From: Bog-532 sp963732345
GTDB lineage: Bacteria; Actinomycetota; Actinomycetes; Streptosporangiales; Streptosporangiaceae
Direction: 5' to 3'
Assembly: GCA_963732345.1 (NCBI GenBank)
Contig: CAVSZI010000002.1
Span: forward strand, 186,001 to 250,000
DNA: 64,000 nucleotides
Part shown: positions 54,671 to 63,410 of the stretch, in pieces
How positions within the stretch are numbered: position 1 is the stretch's first letter
How the letters are laid out: the number at the start of each line of letters is the position of its first letter
The notes under the pieces: model-generated
What the model saw: only the letters and a program-made list of their open reading frames with translations
What the model was told of the DNA's origin: nothing
The model's database searches: none
Made by a program: the position numbers and the translations under genes

Positions 54671-56326
54671 GTGCCTTCTATCCCCCCCGAGCGTGCCGGC
54701 GTCCATGCTCCGGGTCCTCCCGCTCCGGATGACGGGCGCGGCGGCCGCCGCACCGTCAGTCTTGTTACGCTCGGCTGCGCGCGTAATGAGGTCGACTCCG
54801 AGGAACTGGCCGCCCGGCTGGCCGCAGGCGGCTGGGAGCTCGCCGCTGACGGCGAGGACGCGAGCGTCGTCATGGTCAATACCTGCGGTTTCATCCAGGC
54901 GGCCAAGCAGGAATCCATCGACGAGCTGCTCAGCGCGGCCGAATCGGGGGCCAAGGTCGCGGCCGTCGGCTGCCTGGCCGAACGGTACGGCAACGAGCTC
55001 GCCGACGCGCTGCCCGAGGCCCAGATCCTCAGCTTCGACGACTACGGCGATATCGCGGCCCGCCTCGACGATGTCCTGAACGGCCGGCGCAAGGCTCCGC
55101 ATACGCCCCGCGACCGTCGCACGCTGCTCCCCCTCAGTCCCGCCGACCGCGCCGCCCCCGGTGCCGGGACCGGCCCCTCGGCGGCCCGGACCGCGCCTCC
55201 GGCGGCCCGGACCGCGCCTCCGGCGGCCCGGACCGCGCCTCCGGCGCCCGGGATCGCACCCTCGGGGGACGGGACGGGCGACCTGCCGGCCGGGGTCGCG
55301 CCGCCGTCCGGGCCTCGCACGATGCGCCGCCGCCTGTCGCACGGGGTCGTGGCGCCGCTCAAGATCGCTTCCGGCTGTGACCGGCGCTGCTCGTTCTGCG
55401 CGATCCCCGCCTTCCGCGGGGCCTACCTGTCGCGCCGCCCGCACGAGCTCCTCGCCGAAGCCGGTTGGCTGGCCGGCGAGGGTGTCAGGGAGCTCTTCCT
55501 GGTCAGCGAGAACTCCACCTCCTACGGCAAAGACCTCGGCAACCTGCGTCTCCTGGAGGAGGTACTGCCCGCGCTGGCGGCGACCCCCGGAATCGAGCGG
55601 GTCCGGATCAGCTACCTGCAGCCGGCCGAGCTGCGGCCCGGCCTCATCGAGGCCATCGCCGGCACGCCGGGCGTGGCCCCGTACTTCGACCTGTCCTTCC
55701 AGCACGCCAGCGGCCCGCTGCTGCGCGCGATGCGGAGGTTCGGCGACCGCAAGCGCTTCCTTGAGCTGATCGACCGGATCAGGACCGTCAGCCCGGAGGC
55801 GGGCATCCGCTCCAACTTCATCCTCGGGTTCCCCGGTGAGACCGCCGAGGACCTGCATGAACTAGAGCTGTTCCTCAGCAGCGCGCGGCTGGACGCGATC
55901 GGTGTCTTCGGCTACTCCGACGAGGACGGTACCGAGGCCGCGTCGCTCCCGGGCAAGCTCGATGAGGCAGAGGTGGCCCGCCGCGTCGAGGAGATCGCCG
56001 ACCTCGCTGAGGAACTGATGGCGCAGCGGGGCGCCGACCGTATCGGTGAGACCGTCGAGGTGCTCATCGAAGAGCGCCTCGGCGACGGCCTGTTCGAGGG
56101 CCGCGCGGCCCACCAGGCCCCCGAAGTCGACGGCGCGACCACCGTCCAGGCCAGCGCGGATCTCGTCCGAGGCCAGCTCGTCCGGGCCACCGTCGTGTCG
56201 TCCGACGGCGTCGACCTCGTGGCCACGGCCACGGTCCCCTCCGGCTCGGGCGGGGCCACGGTCCCCTCCGGCTCGGGCGGGGCCACGGAGCTCCCGGCGG
56301 CACGCCTACTGGCGGATCGGCATTGA
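54671..56326 (+). CDS. rimO: ribosomal protein S12 methylthiotransferase
   Basis: A 551-residue radical SAM enzyme that adds a methylthio group to an Asp of ribosomal protein S12. The N-terminal UPF0004 domain has the cluster cysteines (TLGCARNEVDSE, VNTCGFIQ, VGCLAER). The radical SAM motif is CDRRCSFCAIP and the C-terminal TRAM domain is present. Longer than usual: the linker holds three copies of a 7-residue unit AARTAPP (21-bp repeat, about 55182-55244), and the C-terminus two copies of TVPSGSGGA (27-bp repeat, about 56233-56286). GTG 54671. The stop overlaps the pgsA start by TTGA. Confidence 0.92.
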   Translation: MPSIPPERAGVHAPGPPAPDDGRGGRRTVSLVTLGCARNEVDSEELAARLAAGGWELAADGEDASVVMVNTCGFIQAAKQESIDELLSAAESGAKVAAVGCLAERYGNELADALPEAQILSFDDYGDIAARLDDVLNGRRKAPHTPRDRRTLLPLSPADRAAPGAGTGPSAARTAPPAARTAPPAARTAPPAPGIAPSGDGTGDLPAGVAPPSGPRTMRRRLSHGVVAPLKIASGCDRRCSFCAIPAFRGAYLSRRPHELLAEAGWLAGEGVRELFLVSENSTSYGKDLGNLRLLEEVLPALAATPGIERVRISYLQPAELRPGLIEAIAGTPGVAPYFDLSFQHASGPLLRAMRRFGDRKRFLELIDRIRTVSPEAGIRSNFILGFPGETAEDLHELELFLSSARLDAIGVFGYSDEDGTEAASLPGKLDEAEVARRVEEIADLAEELMAQRGADRIGETVEVLIEERLGDGLFEGRAAHQAPEVDGATTVQASADLVRGQLVRATVVSSDGVDLVATATVPSGSGGATVPSGSGGATELPAARLLADRH

Positions 56327-57006
56327 CCTCCCCCGGGGCGGCCTCACAGCCACCCGGGCCGCCAGGAGCGGCTCAGCGGCCCTCCGGGCCTGCCCAGGTG
56401 CCGGCTGCTCCGCCCGGCCCGGCCACCGAACCGGGCGCCGCGGCCGCACCCGGGCCTGCTGCCGCACCCGCCCTCATCAACGTGGCCAACGTGCTGACCA
56501 TGGTGCGCGTCATCCTGGTGCCCGCCTTCGTCGCCTGCCTGGTCGCCGGGGGAACCACCTGGCGGATCGCGGCCTTCGTGCTGTTCTGGATCGCTTCCGC
56601 GACGGATTTCCTGGACGGGCGGCTGGCCCGCCAGCGCGGGCTGGTCACCGACTTCGGTAAGGTCGCCGACCCGATCGCGGACAAGGCCCTGACCGGAGCG
56701 GCGCTGATCACCCTGTCCGTGATGCACGAGCTGTCCTGGTGGGTCACGGCGGTGATCCTGGTCCGCGAGGTCGGGGTCACGCTGCTGCGCTTCGCCGTCA
56801 TCAAGCGCGGCGTGATCGCGGCCAGCCCGGGCGGCAAGCTCAAGACCCTGCTGCAGATGGTGGCGATCAGCCTGTACATACTGCCCGGGCCGTTCGGCGT
56901 GGCGCGCCCGGTCATGATGGGCCTGGCGGTCGCGGTGACACTGGCGACCGGCGCCGACTATGTTCTGCGTGCGGCCCGCCTGCGCCGCGCGACCGCGGCA
57001 CCGTAA
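56323..57006 (+). CDS. pgsA: CDP-diacylglycerol-glycerol-3-phosphate 3-phosphatidyltransferase
   Basis: A 227-residue membrane enzyme making phosphatidylglycerophosphate. The CDP-alcohol phosphotransferase motif D-G-x2-A-R-x8-G-x3-D-x3-D is complete in DFLDGRLARQRGLVTDFGKV followed by ADPIAD. A Pro/Ala-rich N-terminal extension of about 45 residues precedes the first helix. TTG 56323 overlaps the rimO stop; a later start is possible. Usual neighbour of rimO and cinA. Confidence 0.92.
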   Translation: MTSPGAASQPPGPPGAAQRPSGPAQVPAAPPGPATEPGAAAAPGPAAAPALINVANVLTMVRVILVPAFVACLVAGGTTWRIAAFVLFWIASATDFLDGRLARQRGLVTDFGKVADPIADKALTGAALITLSVMHELSWWVTAVILVREVGVTLLRFAVIKRGVIAASPGGKLKTLLQMVAISLYILPGPFGVARPVMMGLAVAVTLATGADYVLRAARLRRATAAP

Positions 57007-57053
57007 CCACGGGGAGGCTTGGGGCGGCCGCCACCGCGAGACCGGGGAGAAAA

Positions 57054-57563
57054 ATGACCGAAAATGGGCCGGTTAGCGACGATACGAGAGTGCTGGCCGA
57101 ACAGGTGATCACGCTGTTGCGGGACGCCGGGCAGACCGTCGCCGCCGCCGAATCCCTGACCGGAGGCCTCGTCGCGGCGGGGCTGACCGCGGTCCCCGGG
57201 GCGTCCTACGCTGTGCGCGGCGGAGTCATCGCCTACGTGACCGAACTGAAGGCCGTCCTGCTCGGCGTCCCGCAGGCGATGCTGGACGCGCACGGCGCGG
57301 TGTACCCCGGCGTGGCCGTGGCCATGGCAGACGGCGTGCGCCAGCGGCTGGGCGCCACGTTCGGCGTGGCCACCACCGGGGTGGCGGGCCCGGACCCGCA
57401 GGACGGCCAGCCGGTCGGGACCGTCCACATCGCGGTCAGCGCGGACGACGACACGGTGGTTCGCACCCTTGCGCTTGGCGGGGACCGAGAACGGATCCGC
57501 AGGCTGACGGTAGAGCGGTCGCTCGCCCTCCTGCTCGGCCGGCTTCGGGAAGACATCCGGTGA
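57054..57563 (+). CDS. cinA: nicotinamide-nucleotide amidohydrolase (CinA C-terminal family)
   Basis: A 169-residue protein with only the C-terminal CinA domain, which deamidates NMN to NaMN in pyridine nucleotide recycling. Motifs are VAAAESLTGGLVAAGLTAVPGAS, VRGGVIAYVTELKAVLLGV and ATTGVAGPDPQDGQPVGTV. ATG 57054 follows GGGGAGAAAA. The frame is open upstream inside pgsA but that part is a shadow. Between pgsA and clgR as in other actinomycetes. Confidence 0.92.
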   Translation: MTENGPVSDDTRVLAEQVITLLRDAGQTVAAAESLTGGLVAAGLTAVPGASYAVRGGVIAYVTELKAVLLGVPQAMLDAHGAVYPGVAVAMADGVRQRLGATFGVATTGVAGPDPQDGQPVGTVHIAVSADDDTVVRTLALGGDRERIRRLTVERSLALLLGRLREDIR

Positions 57564-57671
57564 TTACAGCGTTACGTCAGAAGCGAAACGGATCGTTGCG
57601 GACTCCCGGACTGACCATGGGTGCAGGTACCGTGGAGGGGTAACGGTCCTGCCCCGGGAAGGAGTTCGGCG

Positions 57672-58088
57672 ATGGTTTTGCTCCGTCACTTGCTCGGTGA
57701 CGTGCTGCGTCGGCTACGCCTGCGGCAGGGTCGGACCCTGAGAGAGGTGTCAGCCTCGGCTCGGGTCTCACTGGGTTACTTGTCTGAAGTTGAGCGGGGG
57801 CAGAAAGAGGCCTCCTCCGAGCTGCTGGCCGCAATCTGCAGCGCGCTGGGGACTCCCCTTTCCCAGGTCTTCCGCGAAGTTGCTGACAACTTCGCGCTGG
57901 CCGAACTGCAGAACGAACCGGTGCTGGAGGCGCCGCGGGAGCCGAAGCTTCCCGCTGGCACCGAAATCCCCATCGGTGTAGTACGCAACGCCGGATTCAG
58001 CTCCGAGGACATGACCTCCGGCCCGGCCGGCGAGTTCGGCGTGGCAGATCCCCACGTGCGTGAGGTGACCGACATGGTGCCGGTGTAA
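57672..58088 (+). CDS. clgR: ClgR-type HTH transcriptional regulator
   Basis: A 138-residue regulator with an N-terminal XRE-type HTH (LREVSASARVSLGYLSEVERGQKEASSELLAAICSAL), very like ClgR. In Streptomyces and Corynebacterium ClgR activates clpP and lon protease genes and is itself degraded by ClpP. ATG 57672 follows GGGAAGGAG; the frame extends to 57621. The position after cinA is typical. A strong GC hairpin 27 bases after the stop ends the transcript. Confidence 0.92.
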   Translation: MVLLRHLLGDVLRRLRLRQGRTLREVSASARVSLGYLSEVERGQKEASSELLAAICSALGTPLSQVFREVADNFALAELQNEPVLEAPREPKLPAGTEIPIGVVRNAGFSSEDMTSGPAGEFGVADPHVREVTDMVPV

Positions 58089-58114
58089 CCGGGCCAGTAC
58101 AGATACCCGCAGGC

Positions 58115-58141
58115 GGCGGGCGCGGCGGAGCCGCGCCCGCC
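58115..58141. terminator. strong hairpin after clgR
   Basis: GGCGGGCGCGGC (58115-58126) and GCCGCGCCCGCC (58130-58141) form a perfect 12-bp stem with a GGA loop. It lies between the convergent clgR and rrf2-like genes and has no U-tract, as usual for high-GC actinobacterial terminators. It could serve both directions. Confidence 0.75.
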
Positions 58142-58213
58142 GTTCGCATATCCAGAGGCCCCCTATCCGGGGAGACCCCAACTCAGGGGCCCGCCCGTCT
58201 GGGGTCCCTGGCG

Positions 58214-58672
58214 TCAGATCCAGGCCTTTGGGTTGTCGGTGAGCAGCCGCACGCTGGCCGGCAGCTCACCTGCGATAATGTGGCCGAGCGTCACCTCATC
58301 GAGGATGGCGCGCTCGTTGGCCCGCAGGGCGATCCAGACCTGCTGAAGGGGCTTGGCCGCCCCCGGGTACTCGATGTTCTCAGGGCGCTCGCCGCGGACG
58401 CCGAGCAGCGGACCGTCGATGGCTCGGATGATCTCGGCCAGCGAGATCTCGCTGGCGGGCCGGGCCAGCCAGAAGCCGCCCTCCGGTCCCCGCTGGCTGC
58501 GGATCAGGCCCGCCCGCCGGAGCTGCGTCAGGATCGTCTCCAGGAACTTGCCCGGAATCTGCTGCGCGCGCGCGATCCGATCCGCCGTCACGTGGCTGTC
58601 GGTGGCGGCGGCGAGTTCGATTGCCGCGCGCAACGCGTAGTCGGCGCGGGCTGAAAGCCGCATGACCAGCAT
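58214..58672 (-). CDS. Rrf2-family transcriptional regulator without cysteines
   Basis: A 152-residue Rrf2 winged-helix regulator: RLSARADYALRAAIELA, IPGKFLETILTQLRRAGLI and RGPEGGFWLARP. Many members hold an Fe-S cluster through three cysteines (IscR, NsrR, RsrR). This protein contains no Cys at all, so it must sense something else or act constitutively. Typical length. The upstream region toward the divergent DUF1707 gene is about 155 bp. Confidence 0.88.
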   Translation of the reverse strand: MLVMRLSARADYALRAAIELAAATDSHVTADRIARAQQIPGKFLETILTQLRRAGLIRSQRGPEGGFWLARPASEISLAEIIRAIDGPLLGVRGERPENIEYPGAAKPLQQVWIALRANERAILDEVTLGHIIAGELPASVRLLTDNPKAWI

Positions 58673-58828
58673 TATGCCGCCTCACGGTCCCAAAACCCGC
58701 ATCAACCCACGGCCGAGTTAGTTTGCCAGCGGGCGGCCGGCAGGCCAATCTGGTGGGAAACCTGCCTCTGAATCCGCCCGGGACCGGCTCCTGAATCAGC
58801 CCGGACCGGCTCTCACGGAGGGAAGCTC

Positions 58829-59506
58829 GTGACCGGACCCGCACAGCCCCCGGTGCCAGAAGGAGAGCTACGCGTCTCGGACCAGGACCGGGACCGGACG
58901 CTCGAGGTGCTCGGCCAGCACGCGGCGGCTGGCCGGCTGACGCTGGACGAGCATGAGGAACGTGCGTCCCTGGTCCTCGTGGCTAAGACCAGAGATGACC
59001 TGACGGCGGTGACCCGTGACCTGCCGGCCCTCGACGACGCTGTGCCCCTGCCCCGGTCGGCCCCGGGCGGTCCGGCACCGCGGCCCAAGGCAACCCGGTG
59101 GTTCGTCGCGATCATGGGCGGCTCGCACCGGCGGGGACGGCTCCGGCCTGCATCGGTGGTGAACGCGGTCGCCATCATGGGCGGCGACGAGATCGACCTG
59201 CGGGACGCCGAAATCGACGCCAACGGGCTCACTCTGAACATGTTCGCGATCATGGGTGGCTCGACGATTTACCTGCCGAACTCCGTCGACGTGGAAATCA
59301 GTGGCTTTTCGATCATGGGCGGCAATAGCGAACGCGGGGCCGGGTACGAGCCGCGCCCCGGTGCGCCGGTCGTGCATATCCGGAGCTACAACCTCATGGG
59401 CGGTAACACGATCTGGCGCCTGCCGCCGGAGGCGCGGGGCCGGTCGCTCAAGGAGAGCCGCAAACTGGCCCGCGCCGCCGAACGCGGCCGCCTGACCGCT
59501 GGCTGA
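58829..59506 (+). CDS. DUF1707 domain protein with IMGG repeats
   Basis: A 225-residue protein. The N-terminal DUF1707 is RVSDQDRDRTLEVLGQHAAA followed by GRLTLDEHEERA. The C-terminal part has five repeats carrying the tetrad IMGG or LMGG in short beta strands (VAIMGGSHRR, VAIMGGDEID, FAIMGGSTIY, FSIMGGNSER, YNLMGGNTIW), as in the LiaF/DUF2154-like beta-helix. GTG 58829 follows GGAGGGAAG. No membrane helix is seen. In Gram-positives related domains take part in envelope stress sensing; the role here is unknown. Confidence 0.8.
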   Translation: MTGPAQPPVPEGELRVSDQDRDRTLEVLGQHAAAGRLTLDEHEERASLVLVAKTRDDLTAVTRDLPALDDAVPLPRSAPGGPAPRPKATRWFVAIMGGSHRRGRLRPASVVNAVAIMGGDEIDLRDAEIDANGLTLNMFAIMGGSTIYLPNSVDVEISGFSIMGGNSERGAGYEPRPGAPVVHIRSYNLMGGNTIWRLPPEARGRSLKESRKLARAAERGRLTAG

Positions 59507-59760
59507 CCGCCCCGGGCGGTCAGCCAGCGGCCTACCGGGTGACGAGGCCGAGCCGATCAGCGAGGGCATCAGCAGGTACGGGCCGAGGCGGTGGCGGCGG
59601 ATGAACGCGCCTGCCCGGGCACGCCGGACCCGCCCGCCCGGCCCGGGCCGGCCCGGGCGGAAAGCCCGGGCCGGTCACGCAGCTGTAGCCGGGCACCGAC
59701 AGCTGGGGGGGATAGCCGTCGGCGCCCGGGGCTTTCAACGGTCTCAGCCATGCGGTGTGC

Positions 59761-59904
59761 TCAGCTCATTGAGCCGGTGTTGAGCACGTTCTGCAGCTGA
59801 GTGTTGAGGTTATCGACAGTAGCGGTGAAGTTGGCTCCCTGCATGAGGGACTTCATCATCGCAGGGATGATGAAATACACGGCCCGCGGCACTGGGGCCA
59901 CGGC
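59761..59904 (-). pseudogene. C-terminal remnant of a sugar ABC transporter substrate-binding protein
   Basis: On the minus strand one frame reads YFIIPAMMKSLMQGANFTAT and then DNLNTQLQNVLNTGSM before TGA at 59761-59763. This matches the typical last helices of extracellular sugar-binding proteins. Upstream the homology ends abruptly at the ROK gene, so roughly 380 residues are missing. Sugar-binding genes divergent from a ROK regulator are common in actinomycetes, and this is the scar of such an operon. Confidence 0.5.
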
Positions 59905-59922
59905 ACAGGGAGAGGGACCGCG

Positions 59923-60810
59923 ATGGAGCGCCGACCGGGTACGCCAAGTCTGCTGCGCGAGCTCAACGACCGCGCCGCCCTTGACCTGCTGCTTCCCGGA
60001 ACTCCGCTGACCCGGACCCAGATCAGTGAGCAGACCAGGGTCTCCAAGGTCACCGTGGCCCAGATGCTGGCCCGGCTGGAGGGGCGCGGCCTGGTTACGG
60101 TCGTCGGCCAGCAGGAAGGCGGCCGCGGGCCGAACGCCGCTCTCTACTCCGTCGTCCCCGCCAGCGCCTACGTAGCCGGGCTCTACATGGAACTCGACGG
60201 GGTGAGCGCCGGGGTCGCCGACGTCACCGGGCGCGTGGTCGCCGAGGTCAGCGTCAACCCGAACGGCGCGCGCTGGTCGGCGCCAGCGTGGTCCGGATGC
60301 TGGCCGGCGTCTTCGGCTTCGGCGCCCCCACCGCCGGGGACGCGGTCCGCGCCGCCGTCCGGGCCGCCGGGGAGCGCCGCGCCGGCGCCAACGACAGCAC
60401 GTCCCGGAACGGGAGCAAGGCGTCCAGCGTGTCCGGCCCCTCCGCCCGCGCCCACGAGTTCCTCGGTGAACTGGGCCGCCGTGTCGCGATCGGCGTCGCC
60501 TCGGTGTCCGTCGTCCTCGACCCCGGCCTGGTCGTCCTCGGCGGCGACATCGGCCTGGCGGGCGGCACCGCCCTCGCCGACCTGGTCGCGGCCGAGGTCG
60601 CCCGCATCTGCCCGGCCAGCCCGCGGGTCGTGCCCACCGCCGTCACCGGCGCGCCGGTGCTGCGCGGCGCCCTGCTCGCCGCCGTCGACCAGGCCCGCAC
60701 CGACCTGCTCGACTCCGTTCTGACCGCCCGTCCCCGCCGACCTGGCCCGGCGCCTGGTCGAGGCCGAACGGGGGATCAGCGACGAGGCCGGGACGGCCAA
60801 CGTCGGCTGA
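59923..60810 (+). pseudogene. ROK-family regulator, internally deleted and frameshifted
   Basis: The first part is an intact ROK-type winged helix (LNDRAALDLLLPGTPLTRTQ, VSKVTVAQMLARLEGRGLV) and the beginning of the sugar-kinase fold (YVAGLYMELDGVSAGVADVTG). After about 60270 the frame is lost. A second frame (ALVGASVVRMLAG, then LDPGLVVLGGDIGLAGGTAL) gives the C-terminal ROK region, and a third the last codons (ADLARRLVEAERG). About half of the kinase-like domain is absent. The start has a good GGGAGAGGG. A regulator of the lost sugar operon next to it. Confidence 0.72.
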
Positions 60811-60831
60811 CACCGGGAAGGAAGGACGAGC

Positions 60832-60999
60832 ATGGCGACGCATGAGCAAGCTCCGGCGAGCACGGTCACGACGCTGCGCCGGCCGCCGGTCCGCCAGTCC
60901 ACGATGGTCCGCAGCGACGCCGGCCGTACCTTCGTGCGGACCATCGGCGTGTGGTGGCCGGTCACGCCGTTCTCGGCGTACCTAGTCGTGATCATTTAA
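60832..60999 (+). pseudogene. N-terminal fragment of an SRPBCC (AHSA1-like) protein
   Basis: A 55-codon frame with a strong GGAAGGAAGGA site. MATHEQAPASTVTTLRRPPV and FVRTIGVWWPVTPFSAY match the first 50 residues of activator-of-Hsp90-like SRPBCC proteins. It then ends LVVII and TAA instead of the normal 100 further residues. Probably a truncated gene; a functional micro-protein is unlikely but not excluded. Confidence 0.5.
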
Positions 61000-61161
61000 G
61001 AACTCCCAGGTTGCCAGTATCTATAGACTTTGTGCGCGACACCAGCCGGACGCGCCCCGGTGCCGGCCCTCGGCGCCGTCGACGGGACCGCCCCGAAGGG
61101 GGGTTCAGGTGAGGAATACGCTGCGCTCTGGCTACGCCGGTGGTGCCCGGCGGGGTTCCCC

Positions 61162-63246
61162 GTGACGACGCAGGATACCGAGGCGGCAATGCCCGGGGAT
61201 CCCCTGGAGGAATTGCGCCGGGAGCTGGACGCGGCACAGGAGATCTTGCGCGGCATCCGGGCCGGCGGAGCTGACGCCCTGCTCATCGACACCGGCAGCG
61301 GCAGCGGTGAGGAGCTGTTCGCGCTCAGCGGCGCCGCCCGCGCAATGGAGGTATTGCGCCGGGAGCTGGACGCGGCACGAGAGACGTTGCGCATTATCCG
61401 TACCGGCGGATTCGACGCCCTGGTGATCGACGCCGGCGGCGGCAGCGAGGTGTTCGCGCTCGGCGGCGCCGGCCCGGCGGACCGGCTGCTGGTCGAGAGC
61501 GTCGCGGATCGTGGGGTTGGCTACTTCCGGGCGGTGGCCCTCGACTTCGACGGCACCCTGGCTGATGGTGTGGTCGCGCCCGCCACGCTGGCCGCGCTCA
61601 CCGAGGCGCGGGCCCGGGGGGTCCGGGTGATCCTGGTTACCGGGCGGATCATGAGCGAGCTGCGCGCCGTGTTCCCGGAGGTCGACGAGCACGTTGACGC
61701 GGTCGTCGCCGAGAACGGCGCCGTGCTGGTCACCCACGGCGGCGTCCGCCTGCTGGCCGCCCCGGTCGGCGGCGCGGTCAGCGCCGCGCTGTCCGGCCGC
61801 GGGGTCGCTCACCGCCGCGGGCGGGTGATAGTCGCCGGCGCCGCCGCCGACGAGCCGGCCGCGCTGGCGGCGGTCCGCGAGCTCGGCCTGGACTGCCGGC
61901 TCGTCCCCAACCGGGGCGAGCTGATGATCTTGCCGGCCGGGGTGACCAAGGGCACCGGCCTGCGCGAGGCGCTCGGCGATCTGGGCCTGTCGCCGCACAA
62001 CACGATCGGCGTCGGCGACGCCGAGAACGACCACAGCCTGCTGGATGCCTGCGAGGTCGGGGTGGCCGTCGCCAATGCGGTCGGCGCCCTCCGCGCGCAC
62101 GCCGATATGGTCCTGGCGCTGCCGGACGGCCAGGGGGTGGCCGACCTGCTGCTGGGACCGCTGCTGGCCGGCCGGGTGCACCTGTATCCCCGCCGCTGGC
62201 AGGTCACGCTGGGCATCGACGACGGCGGCGAGCCGGTGACGTTGCCCGGCTCGCAGCTCAACATCGCCGTCTGCGGCGGCACCGGGGAGGGCAAGTCCTA
62301 CCTGGCCGGGCTGGTCTGCGAACAGCTGATCCGCCTCGGCTACTCCCTGGTCGTCTTCGACCCCGAAGGCGACCATCACGGGCTCGGCGAGCTACGTGAC
62401 GTGATCATCACCGGGGGCGACGAGGGCCGCCTGGCCGCCCCCGGCGAGGTCGTGCGCCTCCTGCGGCACGGCCACACCAGCGTGGTCACCGACCTGTCCC
62501 ACCTCGACGCCGCGGCCCGCGCCGCCTACGCGGCGGACCTGGCCAGCGCCGTCGAAGCCCACCGGGCCGCTACCGGGGTGCCGCAGTGGGTGGTCGTCGA
62601 CGAGGCCCATGGGCCCATCGGGCGGGACGTGAGCGCGCGCCGGATGCTCGACCCCGCCGCCAAGGGCTACCTGCTCGTCACCTGGCAGCCCACGGAGCTG
62701 TCGGCCGACGCCCTGCTCGCCCTCGACGCCGTCATCACGCTCGGCTCCGTCCGGCCCGACAGCCAGTTCATCGACATCACCGCGGCGGTGGCCGATATGC
62801 CCCGCGCCGAGATCGCCCGCCTTCTCGCCGGGCCGGGCGGCCGCGCGGTGCTGGCCTGGCGGCAGCGCCCCGGCCGGGCGATGGCGTTCACCCTCGGGCC
62901 CCGGATTACACCCCATCTGCGGCACGCGCACAAGTACGGCCATTCCGGCGTCGAGCCCGCCCGCCGGTTCTACTTCCGGGCCGCGCCCGACACCCCCACC
63001 GTGGCAGTCGCGGCCAACCTCGCCGAACTGGAAGCCGAGCTCGGCCGCTGCGACCGGGGCGTGCTGCGCTACCACTGCCCTCGCCACGACTTCTCCGGCT
63101 GGGTGGCGGGCGTCTTCCGCGACGAGCGCCTCGCCAGCCACCTCGCCGCCGCCGAGGCCACCCTCCCGGCCGACAGCCACGCCGCGGTCGTCGAGCAGGT
63201 ACGCCTGGCGCTCATCGCCACACTCCAGGCCCGCCGCCCAAGCTGA
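61162..63246 (+). CDS. fusion of sensor-linker repeats, Cof-type HAD phosphatase and HerA/FtsK-like ATPase
   Basis: About 694 residues in three parts. First, two tandem copies of a roughly 50-residue helix-strand module (LRRELDAAQEILRGIRAGGA and LRRELDAARETLRIIRTGGF, each then D-A-L-x-I-D), like the linker before PAS domains in bacterial signalling proteins. Second, a HAD-IIB phosphatase: VALDFDGTLADG, VTGRIMSEL and GVGDAENDHSLLDA. Third, a P-loop ATPase: CGGTGEGKSYLAGLVCEQLI, FDPEGDH, Walker B WVVVDEAHG and VTWQPTELS. GTG 61162 or ATG 61189 may be the start; the frame is open to 61030. The combination suggests ATP-dependent control of a phosphatase or a nucleic-acid end-processing machine. 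Substrate unknown. Confidence 0.75.
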   Translation: MTTQDTEAAMPGDPLEELRRELDAAQEILRGIRAGGADALLIDTGSGSGEELFALSGAARAMEVLRRELDAARETLRIIRTGGFDALVIDAGGGSEVFALGGAGPADRLLVESVADRGVGYFRAVALDFDGTLADGVVAPATLAALTEARARGVRVILVTGRIMSELRAVFPEVDEHVDAVVAENGAVLVTHGGVRLLAAPVGGAVSAALSGRGVAHRRGRVIVAGAAADEPAALAAVRELGLDCRLVPNRGELMILPAGVTKGTGLREALGDLGLSPHNTIGVGDAENDHSLLDACEVGVAVANAVGALRAHADMVLALPDGQGVADLLLGPLLAGRVHLYPRRWQVTLGIDDGGEPVTLPGSQLNIAVCGGTGEGKSYLAGLVCEQLIRLGYSLVVFDPEGDHHGLGELRDVIITGGDEGRLAAPGEVVRLLRHGHTSVVTDLSHLDAAARAAYAADLASAVEAHRAATGVPQWVVVDEAHGPIGRDVSARRMLDPAAKGYLLVTWQPTELSADALLALDAVITLGSVRPDSQFIDITAAVADMPRAEIARLLAGPGGRAVLAWRQRPGRAMAFTLGPRITPHLRHAHKYGHSGVEPARRFYFRAAPDTPTVAVAANLAELEAELGRCDRGVLRYHCPRHDFSGWVAGVFRDERLASHLAAAEATLPADSHAAVVEQVRLALIATLQARRPS

Positions 63247-63410
63247 ACCCGCCGTCCCGGATTGTGCCGCCGGCGTCGTGGCGGGTCGCCCGCGGGATTC
63301 GCGAGACGGTGAACCGTCCGGACTGTTCCCGGTGTGAGAGCATCGGGCAAATCGCGATGAGATCTGCGCGCCCGGAGGACGCAGCGGCGCTGGCCGCCCT
63401 TGGACAAGGA

